From: Dasyornis broadbenti
Lineage: Eukaryota; Chordata; Aves; Passeriformes; Dasyornithidae
DNA length: 64,000 nucleotides
Reading direction: 5' to 3'
Assembly: GCA_013397935.1 (NCBI GenBank)
Contig: VZRN01006292.1
Coordinates: 380,025-444,024, forward strand
Shown here in pieces: positions 13,346 to 27,009 of this stretch. The notes beneath the pieces are model-generated. The model saw nothing but the letters and a program-made list of their open reading frames with translations. It was not told where the DNA came from and did no database searches. The first letter of the stretch is position 1; every line of letters starts with the position of its first letter. The translations under genes and the position numbers were made by a program.

Positions 13346-14841
13346 GCTGAAAGGGCAATTATAACTATCAATTCTTAAAAGTATTTCCAAAAGGAATGAA
13401 AAAAAAATTTGGAAAATTGAAAGCCTCTACTAGGATACTCTGTCAGTGTATCTGTTGTATTTTCAATTCGTGTTTGTGAATACTAATAGTTTGGTAATGA
13501 TACGGGTCAAGCTTGCACTAAACTTTTCCACACCACTCCCACTATGCATGGCAGCTCTTCTTGTCCCTTGACTCCTAAATCAGCCCTTAGAAAAGTCTGG
13601 AAGAAGTCACAGCAGATTTATATTTTGTCAAATATTCAAGAACGTGATCAATTAGAAATACTTCCTCCTGCTGTGGGAGCAAAAGATAAAGGCAAAATGA
13701 AACCCAGCACATGAATTGACTGAACCTGTTCTTAGCTTTTCTTTCTTGAATAAATTTTTCAAATACACAGCATAACTCTCTGCAATGGAAACCATCCCAT
13801 TAACAACACCCACAAGAAAGAGTTAGCAGTGATTTTTCACTCGCCTTCTAAAATACGATTACTACTTTTTGATTTTGGATGCTCAGTGAACAACCAATGC
13901 TGCTTGAAAACGTGATTCCCATTTTCAGATACACAAGCTGAAAGAGAAAGGAATAAAATCACACAATAATTTTCAACTGAAAAACAGTAATAAGCATATG
14001 CGGATGTAAATTGGCTCATATCTCCTGCACCCTAACTGAAAATCCATTATCTTTGCTTATAAAGTAGATTTGTGCATTTGGCTTGCACTTTCTAGAATCA
14101 GCTAATTCAGACTAAGGGATACTACTGCACAGACAACTCTAATCCAAACTCCTACTCCTAATTGGTAAAAATTATTTTATTAAGCCCTAGACATCAAACA
14201 GATTTATGGTATAGTAGTACTGAAATGTTTCAGATGAGCTTGTTTGGTGCCTGATCTAATTCCAAATTAAAAAAAAAAGTTTTTAATACTAATTTTATTT
14301 TCAAAAGAAAATGGAGAATATCAACAGAAATCACCCTGAAATCATCGTACTGGTTCAAAAAAGCACCAGTATTCTGAGGGTGGTAGTGTTGCAACAGGGC
14401 TTCAGAACCTCATCTTCCCTGTGGAGAAGCCAGCAAGAGGCTGAAGCCTGAAGTTTTTGAGTTCATACTTCCAATTCATCACTAAAACTCTCACAGAAAC
14501 TGTTTATTTACGTGGCAGCAGTGCAACAAAGCACCATTTTATCTAAACAATTGAATTCCGTCAAAAAACCTCCCCACTTTTCCCAGTATGCAGTAGTAGA
14601 TTGAGCAGCTCTAAGAAGCATCTGTCAGGTCAAGTATCTAAAGAACCATTGAAGAGCAACTCTCCAAAAGCTTCAGGTACCTCCCATTCAGAGAGATGAG
14701 TAGCTTGTAGCAGTGGGAGAGTGGGAGCAATCCAACAGCAAGCTCTTCCCCTGGCACCACTATGAGACAACACAGGGCTTAAGAAGGCAACAGCACTCAC
14801 GTACAGGTTTCCAAATGGGAAGTGACAAGATTCATATGAAA

Positions 14842-14880
14842 ATGGTTTGTTTTTAAAAAAATGGCTTGTTTTTTAAAAAA
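14842..14880. repeat. Two-copy tandem duplication (19-20 base unit)
   Basis: Two adjacent units of the form ATGG(T/C)TTGTTTTTAAAAAA follow one another, and a third copy starts and fades at 14881. This fits a recent local slippage duplication. Confidence 0.75.
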
Positions 14881-17512
14881 TGGCTCGCAACGGCCCAAAA
14901 GAAGACACAACAGCAGCCAAACAGAAAAGCAAAACAGAAACGAGAAAAAAGAATGACAGATCTCATTTAAAAAAGAAAAATATAATAAATCTAGATTTAA
15001 TGAAGACAGAGAGAAATAACACTCAAATCTTTCAAATTTATCTTGCTGATCACAGTCAGGAGCAGAAAACACCATTCCCCAAAATGTTCTTTAGAATGAA
15101 ACCAAAACCTTCAGTTGCAGTAAACTGACAGTTAAAACAAAAGCTGAAATTAAATGAGCTGCCCTTCTACATACTTTGCAGCCATCAAAAGCTTTCAATA
15201 TATTTATCAGTCTTTTCTTCTTCAGCTGAAATTTTGATTTTCAGCTTTCTTTAATCCTAGCTTTATACACACCCCTTCCTGGATCCTAATTGCTCTCATC
15301 CTACTTTCAACTCACATTTTGTGTTGCCCTGGAAGAAAAATTGCTTGTTTAACGAGAAGAGCCACAAAAGGATTTTAGCCTATTCTAAAACAACATTGAA
15401 CTAATTCCTACCTTACTTACATAAAATGCCTTTACAAAGGTCATTTTAAAAAGTACGTCAAAGGAAAGCCAGTCCATCAAAGAAAAAGCTAATAGACATA
15501 CAGGCAGAATATTAAGATTGCATAAATTACCACATTCTCTCCTGTTTACATGTATTTGCATGCATTTACTCACTCATTCAGTGATTCTCTGCTGTAGCTT
15601 CATGACTTAAAGGTAAATTCGGTGCTACAAGAATGACTGCAGGGTTGAGAGATTTCATCACTCAGGAGGTGAGGCCAAGGAAAGGATGTGGGTGGGTCAC
15701 ATACGCATGGGGCAGGGAACAGATTTTTTTCTGGGATTCTACACAGGCTCCTCTGCTAGAAGGTGGGGGCCAGGTCTGAAAACCTGTCAGAGACCATCAG
15801 ACCCAGAGAGTACTGATGAGGTGTCCCTGGCATCTGGGGGAGGTCTGCAGCTCATCGTGCCTTGCAGAAAGGTTCAGCAGCTGTGGTGTGGGTAGGGTCA
15901 TTAGCAATGCTGCATTCATGACTCATCTGTGGGTTATTCCTTAAATACACACACACAGCCAGGAATTTTTGTTTCACTGGGCTTCAAGTTGGTCAGGACC
16001 TTCAACATAAATCTGTGTATTAGTCTGCTAGGAAATTTATCATCTGACCTTGACATGTTTCTTCCACTTTGAGAAAGAATACTGGTTCCATAGTTCCCTG
16101 CTCGTAAGAACAGGGAATGCATCTCAGAAGAAGAGAAGCCTTCACAATAAAGGTATTTCCCAGTTACAACACATGCAAATGAAGACTGAGAGAGTCTTGG
16201 AAGAGACTCGGTCAGGAGAACAAATCCGAACAGCAGGAATTTTAGCACGGAAGTGCTTTAACTTGAGCTGAAAACTGAAATCTCCCATCAGCAAAATCAA
16301 ATGAAGTACTTCATTAAAAACCAAGTTTAATTCATGCAGAAAAAATGCATCACTTTCAAAACAGACTGAGTGTTTTTGTTTTGGGATAAGCTGTGTCTCT
16401 CTGGGCTGCTGAAGGACCTCAGCGGATTTCTAATTTTGGTGTCTGGTAGACTGGACTATGGAGCTGCTTTTGGACAGCAAAATACAACCTCCCCACTGGG
16501 CAAAGAAGCTGCATAGTGATGACATCCAAGAAAGAAGTATCTTCAGGCTGGGAAACCTGACACAGTAGGAAACAGGGGAGAAAGGATGAAGTGCTGCAGT
16601 AGCTCAGGAAGGAAAAAAATAAGTTCAGACTGAGGTAAACAATTAATTTGGCGATGTTAAAATCTTTTGATCATGAATTTTTAAATGAAACATTATAAAA
16701 TATCTGAATAAGAAGTTTTGGGTTTGGCTACAGTTTTTTGTTGATCAATTGTCTACACAGAAAGCAAAAGCTTTTTGCAAAACATTCCACAGCACTGAAG
16801 ATTAACTTTTTCTTTCTTTTTTTCAGTCATGTCAATTTTCTGCTTTTTAAATCAAATTCTATATAAGCCGTGCTAGAATAAAGAGACGCACAATGAAGTT
16901 TCTCTTTGTATTCAGTGACATAACAGAGTAGAATTTGAATTCATCTGTTCTGATACTTCTTAGAACACTTAAAGTGGTGTGTTTGTTTCAGTATCAAAAT
17001 CACATGTCTGAAGTTCACTAGTACTGAATATTAAAGCACATCTTTTTACAAGAGGGAAAAACTTCCTGGTTTATTCTCTGTGAAAACCCACAAAACTAAG
17101 AAATGCAAGTCAGAACTGAATTTAAATCTGTATGTTATTAGACTCACCAGTATTGCTGTTAATTGTCTAAAATATGAATAGTACCTCAGAAATCTGTTTC
17201 TGATCTTTTTCAAAGACAAGTCATGGCAAATTGTGGGGTTTTTTTCCCCTCCTCTAACAATGTGGGTTTGGTTCTTTAAAGCTCTGTGTTTTGTATGTGC
17301 GAGTTTTTCTTCCTCTCTTTTCATAACAGCTGCTTTTTTCTTTGCCTTGCTTTTGAGAACAGGCTATGCAATTTTTAGAAAATAAGCACTGCAAATGAAT
17401 CACCAAATGATAGTAGTTAAGCTCCAGCCATTGTGGATGCTTCTGCTGAGGGGGAGCACAAGGGTTTGCTCAGGAGCAAGGAGTGTGTGGGTGGGAGAGC
17501 TTTGGTATGGGA

Positions 17513-17582
17513 TGTCCAGGCTCAGAAGATGCCTTTCCTGCAGGGGCTGTCCAGGCTCAGGGGGTGCTTCTCCTGCAGCCCC
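17513..17582. repeat. Two-copy tandem duplication (35-base unit)
   Basis: Two 35-base units (17513-17547 and 17548-17582) share the start TGTCCAGGCTCAG and the core TCCTGCAG, with several substitutions between them. They lie in a GC-richer patch (17430-17620) that produces overlapping ORFs on both strands. I take those ORFs to be by-products of composition. Confidence 0.8.
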
Positions 17583-17984
17583 TGCACATGGAGAGCATTG
17601 CTCAGAGAAGCACAAAGCGAAGGTGAGCATCATTCACTGACATGTTCGCATACTTCTGGTCAACACAAGCTTCAGCAACACCAAAATACCCGCAGGCAAA
17701 GAACACTGCCATCTGCAAGAAGCCCAGTGAAGTTACCCCCGGCTCCTCATGAGCCCGGCAGGGGTGTGATAAGCAAGGTCACAATTAATTCAGCTGGGAT
17801 TGCATGGAAACACTGCGCAATGGAATCCTTTCAGCCCCACTAATATCCTCTCATGGAAAGGGGATTGTAGAGACTTTTTGCAGACACAGACCTCTCCTTG
17901 TACATTTTACAACCAAATCCTGTATCTGGATTTAGCTCAGAATAAGCTAACATAATCTTAAAGTCCTGGTGTATGCAGCAAAGC

Positions 17985-18001
17985 AAAAAAAAAAAAAAAA
18001 A
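17985..18001. repeat. Poly-A run (17 A)
   Basis: An uninterrupted homopolymer, seen directly. No polyadenylation signal or gene-like sequence lies just upstream on the plus strand. Confidence 0.9.
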
Positions 18002-19936
18002 TCTTATTATGGCAGTAAAATCATGACTGAGGTAAATATACTCTGTGTCTCTACTTTCAGACATTTGCAACCTTTTGAAAAATACTGTCCTTTGGTCTAA
18101 GGATTTCTTGTCTTGTCAGTTCAAGACTACCTAAAAACAAGCAAGAAAATATGTTTGCCAATTATTTTTGATCATCTGAAGTGCTCAGATAGGAAAATAA
18201 AAGAGGAAGTAAGTGTACAAAACATAGAAGGACATAGCTTCTTATCATTCGGCCTTCAAGCCTTCCCTCTGTAACTCGGAGCTAACTTGGCAGCTCAGTC
18301 ATGCTAAACCACCTGGAATTGCACACAAAGATTCCCACAGAATGTCAGCTCTAATAATCAGCTCCCAAAGTTTTCATGATACCATTTTTTCCTACTTGTG
18401 CTGCAAAAGTTAAAAAGGAGGTGTACTGACAGAAATATAAACATTTGTTATTTGACAATGTTATTAAATACACTTAAATCTGACAAAACCAAATAATTAC
18501 TTCTAGCAGTGACTAGTGTTATCTGGCAATGCAATAGCTAAATACTAGAGACAAATTTACATGGCTGGTAAATAAAACAATAGATGAACTCCCACCTCTT
18601 GGAAACTTAAAAGCCCCACAGTGAGACATTGGCTGACTTATGGGCTGACTAAATATACTCCAGTTACAAATGGGAAATGTGTTCATCCTCAGTCAGGTCA
18701 CTGAGAAGAAGAGAACAATTCTTGGTGTTCAAAATATCCCCATGTCCTGCAGCAAGTCTCTCTGGGATTAATGCAGGCATGGACTCCACACCATTTGAAA
18801 GGGACTCTGACCATTGCAATCCATGTTCTTAGGACTTTGACTTACTCTTTGCTGTTGTGTTTCTGTGATGCACTCTACAAATAATTCCAAAAAGCCTCTT
18901 GTTCATTCCTTACCTTTTTTATTTTTCATTACCTCTGGCTGCTCCCTCACCAACTATCCCCAGTATGCAAAGAAATCCCGTCACCTCACCTTTGCAGACA
19001 TGCATGTTTGTATATATTCAGGCACTTATTTCCTTTCTCTGGTGCAGGTGTAGTTTGATCCTGCCCCAGTGTATGTACTGGATGCTTCACAGGAAACACA
19101 CATGGAACAGTCACAGCAGCAAGAGTGACTTTACTGGAGCTGTATGAATTTCTGGAGCTAAGGATCTACTGCCTAGATTGTGTGTCACACTCTCCTTTTG
19201 TATGAGAAGGCACAGATTAGCTTTACTCTTTGTATTTTGTTTCAAAGGCTTAGAAGCTAGGGTAGTTTTTTTGCTACATTTCTTGATAACTGCTTCATGT
19301 ATTTTCTTTTTAAAAGGGAGATTCAAAAATAGAACATTAAAAAACCCCAATGGTAACAGTACAGTTACAAATGCTAAAGTTTTAGCAGGAACTGCTGTGG
19401 GAGTTTCTGCTAGGAATACTTGCCAAGTAGAAAAACACAACAGTTAAGAAGACAGTTAATACAGGTGCACAGACAACACAGAGCAGAACCTTGTATTTCA
19501 AACTCCAGCTAAACACCTTAATATCTAAAGACACTGACAATTCACAAATAATTTGCAAGTGGGTGTTACCACTTTCCAAAACAAAATCACATCAAACACT
19601 CAGCTCATGCAAGGTAGGGGAGGATTGTCTTCCTTAAAAACAAAAATAAAAGGAAACAAAAGGATAAAGTGTGAAAAATAAGCTGTGGAAAAAAACAGTA
19701 AAGGCCTTTTCAAGGTCTGAGCTTCCAGCCACACTGCTCACATAACAAAAACTAACAAATGTTTTGATAATTCAAGGACTGTGTATGAGTGTGTGCGGGA
19801 GCTTCAGTTTAGACACTAACACCATTTAGTAACTTCTCCTAAATTATGTTCCAATTGCTGAAGTGCTCTTTCCAAATACAAGTATAAATATGAGGTAAAG
19901 CATAAAGAACAAATACATTCTTAATGAATTTTTAAC

Positions 19937-19952
19937 CCCTTGTTAACAAGGG
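19937..19952. repeat. Perfect 16-base palindrome
   Basis: CCCTTGTTAACAAGGG equals its own reverse complement, with GTTAAC at its centre. The GC-containing arms make it less likely to be a pure AT-composition effect. It could bind a dimeric factor. No function is shown by the sequence. Confidence 0.55.
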
Positions 19953-20635
19953 ATTCTTTGGACTTAGCCAAACAGACAGCAAGAGGCCCAGGGAGTTCTA
20001 CTGCTGTGAGGGTGTCAGAGACAGGGAAGTGATAACCTTTTGGTTTGGGGTTTTGCAAACAAAGCAACACATTGTTCTTGTGTTTGAAGACCACTGGAAA
20101 AATGTAGATTGGCACAGTGTGTTGCACTCCTTCAAGGGAAACAGATGCATGAAGAGTTAACTACAACATGCAAGCTTTGCTGTCATTTCAGCAGAAAGAA
20201 GCTGATACAAAGAAAAACAAGGAAAGGAAGAATACCATCATGAAAAACCAAACACACTCTCCCCCTCCTCCCAAGCCCCGTGAGAGTCATCCAGCTAGAT
20301 GCTGATAATATTGGATAACTGCATCTGATGAAACAAGTTTCTTTGTAGCTTGGCATGCTGGCTTCAACAAATTGAGATGGAAATTGTAATACCAATGGGA
20401 CAACATCGATTTTTCTCTCTGTTAAGCAGAGGGCATGGAGAGTCCCCTGGACAAAACAGCAGTTAATTCAAGTGCCATGGCCGGTTTCCGAATAGCCAAC
20501 TCAGGAGTGCTAAAGTCAGGTCCTATATCCTCACTCTCCTGTGCATTCTGAGTGAGGTAGCCACAGGACCCACCGCACCAGCTGATACCATCCCCTCTCA
20601 GGTATCGTTGCTTGAGAAAATGTGCAGCATGTTGG

Positions 20636-20637
<2 letters not shown>

Positions 20638-20667
<30 letters not shown>
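20638..20667. repeat. Poly-A run (30 A)
   Basis: The longest homopolymer in the window: 30 uninterrupted A. No AATAAA lies in the 40 bases upstream, and neither flank resembles a spliced transcript, so a processed pseudogene tail is not supported. The assembled length may be inexact. Confidence 0.9.
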
Positions 20668-20670
<3 letters not shown>

Positions 20671-23600
20671 AGGAAAGAGCCCAGCTGCTGAGATCAAAAG
20701 AATGATAACCTCTGCATCCTGCCCTCAGTGGTACACCTGTACTTCCCCACCTGGCCAAAGGAACAGCCACCTGAGCAGTGCTGACTACCTGCCTGCAGCC
20801 CTACGGCTCCCTCCTGCAGCACAGAATTAAAGGTTCGTGGGATAACCGTGACCATTTGCAAGTTTGGCAGCCGTTTTCACTCTCCTTCCGTTGTGTAATT
20901 TCAAGGTCTTCCAAAACATATGTCAGTGTATGTAAGGGAAATCTGGGTTTCAAGGACAAACCTTCTCGACACCTGAGTAGTAAGATGACATTGACTCACA
21001 GGCATAAGGTCTGCTCTGAAAGATAACTTTGTTTTTAAATCTTTTTCCTTGGTTTTGAGCAGCAAATGGCATAGACATATGGGACTACTAAGGTTTCTGC
21101 TAGTATTATTTTATTTCTGGTTCTTTTTCATCCAAACTCCCCTGTTTTCTTCAGCCATGTCCTTAATTGGATGTTCAGATTAAGGTGAGAGATGTGTTAA
21201 AAATACATAAATGGTAGAATCATCAAACACAGTATGTGCAAAATGGCAGGTTTTAGAATTATTCACTGCTAAAATTTCAACTGTTAAATGTGTTTTGGTA
21301 GGCAAAGAAGACTGCAGCTTTTTAAACATGAGGAAATCCAAAGGATTACATCAAACCATGTTACAGACACTGACAGATACAGCCTTTCAAGCAAAACAGC
21401 TGTCATTAAAGCTCCTGTGACTGCTTAGAATACACTGCTGCAGTCTCCTAAAAAAACCCCAGATCCATGGGAAAAAAAGAATACCTTTGGCCTATACTTT
21501 AGCTTCAGAACAGAGATGCAGTTCCATCTTTCTTCCTCTTCCTACAAAAAAACAGCAGTATGAACCATTTCTGCCCCTGTGGTCATTGGCAGGTGCCAGA
21601 AAGCCACAATATGGCCTATAACAAGCATGCTCATCTCACAGTAGGGACAGCAACCTCACACCTGCTTTCCTAGGACTGCACTTAGCACTGTGTCCATTTA
21701 ATTTTATTTAACATTAAGGTCTCCCAGATACAACATCACTCCCTACCTTCCAAAGGTTCTCACTACTTGAAACAAGACTGTGAGCACTGGGTAAAAAGTC
21801 TGAAACAGCATCTGGTACCAGCACAGCTGCTAATATGCTGTTGTGTCATTCTTTTCCTCGGACACTTGTACAAGCTCTCCCTGTACATCTATGACAACAG
21901 CAACCTGCCAGAGCCACCAGAGTTTGTATTGTTCTGTGTGACAAGCAGTGCAATGAATTACTGAGCTGATTTGCGTGTTCAATTTGCAGCAGCACATTGT
22001 TAAGACAGAGCAGCTGAAGTCCAGGTGCCACTAGCAGAATAGGAAAGGATCCTTGGGCTTGTAGAGGACAAGAGCACACAAGGGCAGCTCTGTGCTGCAG
22101 AGTGAAGGCGGGAGGCCAGCATGAGGCATGACTGTACTATGGGATGTTTCTGTGTGGAGCTGGCAAGACAAGAAAACAATTGGGTCCAGGACATGCATAG
22201 AGGTAATTGAAGGTCAGAGAAGTACCTAGAAGAAGTATGACCTCTAAAACAGCCTTTTTACAGCATTTTTGATTACTCTTATGGCCTGAAGGTGATCAGG
22301 TTTGATCCAATGTTCATGTCATTATATAGCAATGGAAAGAGGACATAGCTAATGTGAGTGTCAGCACTCAAAAGCATTGTTCAGGCCTGGTGTAACCTAT
22401 CCCTATATTATTCTAACAGGATGCCCAACTTCCATGGTTCCCAATTTTATTTATGGCATAATAATTGCACAGAAATACAGACAAACACATATTAATGTCT
22501 TTAAAAGTAATTTTCACAAGAAATGCAACACAAATTCAGCTGTGCATGTCTTAAACCTTCCCTGTTCATACCCTGCCCAGAGAGCAAGAGTCCTTTATTA
22601 GGCAGCACGTGCCTTTTCTTTCTGCCCCTCTCCCCAGGTCAGTATCCTCAAAGCCTTTCTTCTAGTCTTTCCATTTGGCTACCTGGTGAACTCCAGAAGT
22701 ATTTGCATTGATGGCGCAGGACTTAGCACTAGATCTGTCATATATGGTTAAGCTGCTGCTGGGCTAAGCTCCCTTTTTTATCCTGAGTGGTATTTTCTCT
22801 TTGAACTTTAGGAATTTATACAGTGTTTTATCCTTTCAAGTATCTCTACAAATTCTTCACAGGATCTACAGCACAGGCAGGGCCTTTTTATGACAAAAAG
22901 ACACAGTAGGTTTCCATGCTTTGCAGTCACTGTAATATAACCCACTGCTTCACTAAGCCCACTAACATTACATTCATTATTTGGAATGGAGCTTATGGTA
23001 AAGAAGTGATTTGTTCTGATAGTCAGGCGCGCCATCAAACGTCTGATTGCTTACAACAAATCAAGAGAGTTTTATAAGCCCTAATACGTGCTTTCATATG
23101 TTGAAAGAAAAAAGAGAGCCACAAATTGTGCAGGAATAATTATCTTTCTGCCAGCTTGTTTTTAAAAGTAAGATAGGTAACACTTATGTGTAAATGCAAA
23201 TAGCAGTGATAATATGGGGCTCCCAAGGTATCAAAAAGGTAGCACTCTCTGTGGAAATACAGAAGAGCACTACAATGGAAGAAACTAAATATACCCTTCA
23301 TCAAAACATGAAGGTATTCTACCTGTTCTTCTGCTTATGAAGGGTGACTGGCTAATGCTTAGTGCAGAGAAATGTACTAAGTAGTTTCATTTTAAGTTAG
23401 TAACCCTGTACAATTGCTATTGTGTACCTTTCCTGTGAAAAAAAGTTTCATGCAGTTGTCCATAATAATTTTGGTCGTGGTATGACTAGATAAACAGGGG
23501 TCATGAAGGAAAAATTAGCAAAGTGCCTTTTAAGAAATGCAGTGTTCACAAACATTGACTGCTTTAAAATCTTCTGTATCTGTCTAGAGAAACAGGACTA

Positions 23601-23929
23601 CTTTTGTAGTCCCTCTAATATTGCAGTATTTACAGTATGTATCACCTTTCTCTGCAGAAGGTTATACAGAGCATGGTGTGATGCAGTTCAGCTCCCAATG
23701 TCCTGTCTGTGGGCTTGAAACACACAGCAAATTGACCCTGCTACTGCCAACACTGGTCTTCTCGAGACAGTTCCTCCTGCAAGTAGTCCTGTAAGGTCAA
23801 ATGAGACCATTTCCCAAATAAGCCTTTGCAAAATGAGTCATGCTCTGTCATGTTAAGAAAAAAGGGAACCTAGCTGGAGCATGTACTAATTTTAATTTAC
23901 ACAGTACAGTCCTTCTCATTAGATCATCT

Positions 23930-24125
23930 GGTTGGGTTTTTTCTTTTCCTCACCTTCTTTTGTTTTTACTGTTTTCAGGCTTTTTTCCTTTTTTCTACCC
24001 TTCCCTTTTGCATTTTTTTCTCTCCTTTCACATACTATTTTTCTCTATCCCACTTTCCCCTTTTATCAACCCACCTCCTCCTGCTGCATCCTGTTTTTCT
24101 ATCCTTTTGTCCTCTTCCAGTCCTT
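23930..24125 (+). repeat. Pyrimidine-rich tract of about 195 bases
   Basis: The plus strand is dominated by C and T over about 195 bases, with many TTTTC, CCTTT and TCCC clusters, and ends in CTTCCAG at 24113-24119. Overlapping ORFs here code mainly for F, L, S and P, as expected from skewed composition. It may be an old low-complexity expansion or an unusually long polypyrimidine tract before a splice acceptor. The sequence alone does not decide. Confidence 0.6.
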
Positions 24126-26517
24126 TGAAGGACTACACCTGTGTTTTTTTAACAGTCCCACCAGAAGCAGCTGAATGCAAGTGATAAGAAAACTGATAAA
24201 AACCCCTTGAGACTTAAAAGCTGTCTTCCTACTAGCCTGCACAAAGGGAAATGGTGGTTGTGGGCTAAGGAGAGAGGGATTAAATGCGTCAAAACTTGCA
24301 GAATTCCAACACAGGGGATTTAAATTTCTGTAGTTCCCATTAACTAGTGCACACCACCATTAAACTGCTTGTTCTGGTTAATATTTAAGAAGGGAAAAAA
24401 TGAGCAGAGTCACATGGTAAACACATCTGGAAGACTTTCAAAAAGAAGATAATAAAAGAGTGTATACACCTCAGACATCATACTCAGACCAGGAATGGTG
24501 TTATCATTTCCATTACAGGAGCAAATACCTGCCTCAGAAACCTGCAGGAGTTTTAATCGCTTTTTGAAATCCATGTCCTAAGAAATTACCTCATTATTCC
24601 CCTCTTCAGAATAGTGCTTTCACTGCACTCATTTTGGACACCTCGCCAGGTAGGTCAGTCCCCAACAAAAGCCTGGTCCCATTCTTTAAGCCAAAACATA
24701 CTCCCTAGGTCTGCTGGTGGATTTAATGTGCTGGCTTGCAAAATTTCTCTGTGGACTGTGTGGACTTAGAAATCAGCAGTACCTGATTTGGGAGTCACAC
24801 AGGCAGCTGCCATATCTTCAGGTTAAGCATAAAGGGATTACATTAGATCTGGCAAATGTCATTTATTTCCAGGATTTGAGAAAAGATTTTTCTTATCCCA
24901 GTAATTCCAGCTAATCTAACTTAAGGATCCTAGAAAGATAAAGCTGAATCTCTACTTTTATACTGAGAGTATCTAGAGCTCATTACGGATTTTGCCAAAA
25001 ATTGGTTTGCCTTACCAGCTCATGAAAAATTGCATCCACAGTCCTTCCAGAATTTTAAGAGAAGCCCATGCCAATTTCCAGCTGGGTATGTGATGCTATT
25101 CATCCACCAATCCACAAATTCAAAAGAATTATACGTATTTAGCTATCAATTAATATATGGCCTGCAGGCGTTAGCTGACTGCCATCCACGGAAGGGACTC
25201 AGTTAGGGAGTCTAGCTAACTATAAGAAGATTTTGGAAGCTATGACCGACAAAGAAAGTTTGGTAGGTTTTGTACTGACAACTGATTTCCACACAACTCT
25301 TGCTCATTATAGTATTTCACACTTTAAAACACAATTCAAAACAAAAAGTATGGCATGTACAAATTCCCACTGATCTCAAGCTGTACTAGTAACTGTGTTG
25401 GTAGAATATGAGCTGGTAGCAAGCTCCAAGTGGTTTGTAAGGGAATTCACTGCAGTAAAAGTGTCATTTTCCACATTCCCAGTCGTAGTTACAAGAGTGC
25501 CTGGATTCAAAAGACTAAATAGCCGCCTTTGTTTATTACATAATCTGTAAAACTGCAATGAGAGAGCAACAAGGAAAGCACAGGTCCTTCCTCTGAGCAC
25601 TCTGACATGCCCCCTCTCCAAAAGAAGTCTCTCTTCAGGCTCATTGCTTTGGTACTCAGCCTTTTGCTTTGGCAACCTTTTTTCAAATTGCTAAGATCCC
25701 TATTTATTATGCCCATACATACAATTATCTACATCTACACATATGTATGCGCTCTGCTGGCTGCCCACATTCAGGCCCATCTGCCAGGCTGGCACTCTGC
25801 CCACTGAGAAGTTGGTTGGTCCATTTCACTAAAGCAGAACTGTCAAGCCGTGATGGGCTTTGGTGGGCAGCCAAGAGCCCTCCTTTCTCCAGGGAGGAAA
25901 GCCTTCCAGCACCACTCAAGTCTGTGTGGCACACCACGGGAGCACGACCATTGACACACACGCCAAAGCAAAGAAGATTTCACAAAGAGGAAAGAAAAGA
26001 GGAGAGCTGACTAGTACATCAGCCTGAGATCCAGCCCTACTTTGTGGAGGTGATTCCAGTGGACAATGTTGCTGTGGCTGAGCACAGGCCAACCATCATT
26101 TAACTTTGACTTTGGCACCATTCAAGTACAACAGGGCAATTGTGAGACAATTCAATAGATGTAAATAGCCACTATACAGGGTAATTCAGAGAGGCATAAG
26201 GGCATATACAAATGGGCTACAAAAGGCAGCTCCTTCCATGCATGTGCAGACTTGGTGAGTAACTCGTTGCCCAGGAACCAGGACTCAAGATCAGAACTAC
26301 ATATATCAGATTTTCAATTCAGCCCAGATCTTTCTAGGAAGATCATCCTGTGCACTCTGCTTCCCATCACATTTGTTTAAAGCTGACCTTTACTTTTATA
26401 CTTGCACTGTTTTAACACAGAGGTGGGTCATAGTTTGCTTTGGGATTTTAATCTTTCAATGACAATAATTACATGCCAGAAAATGTTGCTTTATCTTCTA
26501 CTTTTCTTTTCCTCCAG

Positions 26518-26702
26518 GCACCTGTGGACTTGGCCACTAGAAGCCTACTTTAGAACTTCTAGATGTGGCTCTTCCTCATGGATGGAATCAGCTCACCCAC
26601 CCTCCCCTGTGTCAAGTGGGATGCAAACATAGCTCCACCTCCCCGCACGAGCCAAGATGAACAGTTCAACGTGGGCTCACTGTTCAATGGGTCTATTCAC
26701 CC
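26518..26702 (+). other. Possible internal non-coding exon
   Basis: A pyrimidine-rich stretch ending in CCTCCAG (26511-26517) is a strong 3' splice site, and CCC|GTAAGTGT at 26703 is a strong 5' splice site. Between them lie 185 bases. All three plus-strand frames contain a stop, so this could only be an untranslated or long non-coding RNA exon. Splice-like pairs also occur by chance in a window this size, so support is weak. Confidence 0.2.
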
Positions 26703-26964
26703 GTAAGTGTGACAAGCAAATTCTGGCACTAAACCAGCAGCTCCTCTGCTCCCCAGGAAGGCCCAAGGGCAGAATTATACCATGCTTTCATTTAAATCCA
26801 CATGGTCAAACTTCACTATGGAGGAATTTTAACAGTTAAATGAGCCTCCACTCACACCCTCTATGTGAGGACTCAGTGGTCAGGAAGAAGTCCCAGCTGA
26901 ACTTTTGAAAAGCTGGAGATAATGCTGAAAGATTCTCTCCCCTGTTTATTTTAATCATGTCAGA

Positions 26965-27004
26965 AAAATCTTACATTATGATACAAAATCTTACATTATG
27001 ATCA
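26965..27004. repeat. Two-copy tandem duplication (20-base unit)
   Basis: The unit AAAATCTTACATTATGAT plus two bases occurs twice with period 20 (26965-26984 and 26985-27004). Copies differ only in the last two bases. It lies immediately left of a compound hairpin. Confidence 0.85.
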
Positions 27005-27009
27005 CAAAA

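Noticed and set aside
20422..20697. Minus-strand ORF beginning in the poly-T as a coding exon
   Set aside because: The open frame comes partly from the 30-base homopolymer, and the remaining residues match no family I know.
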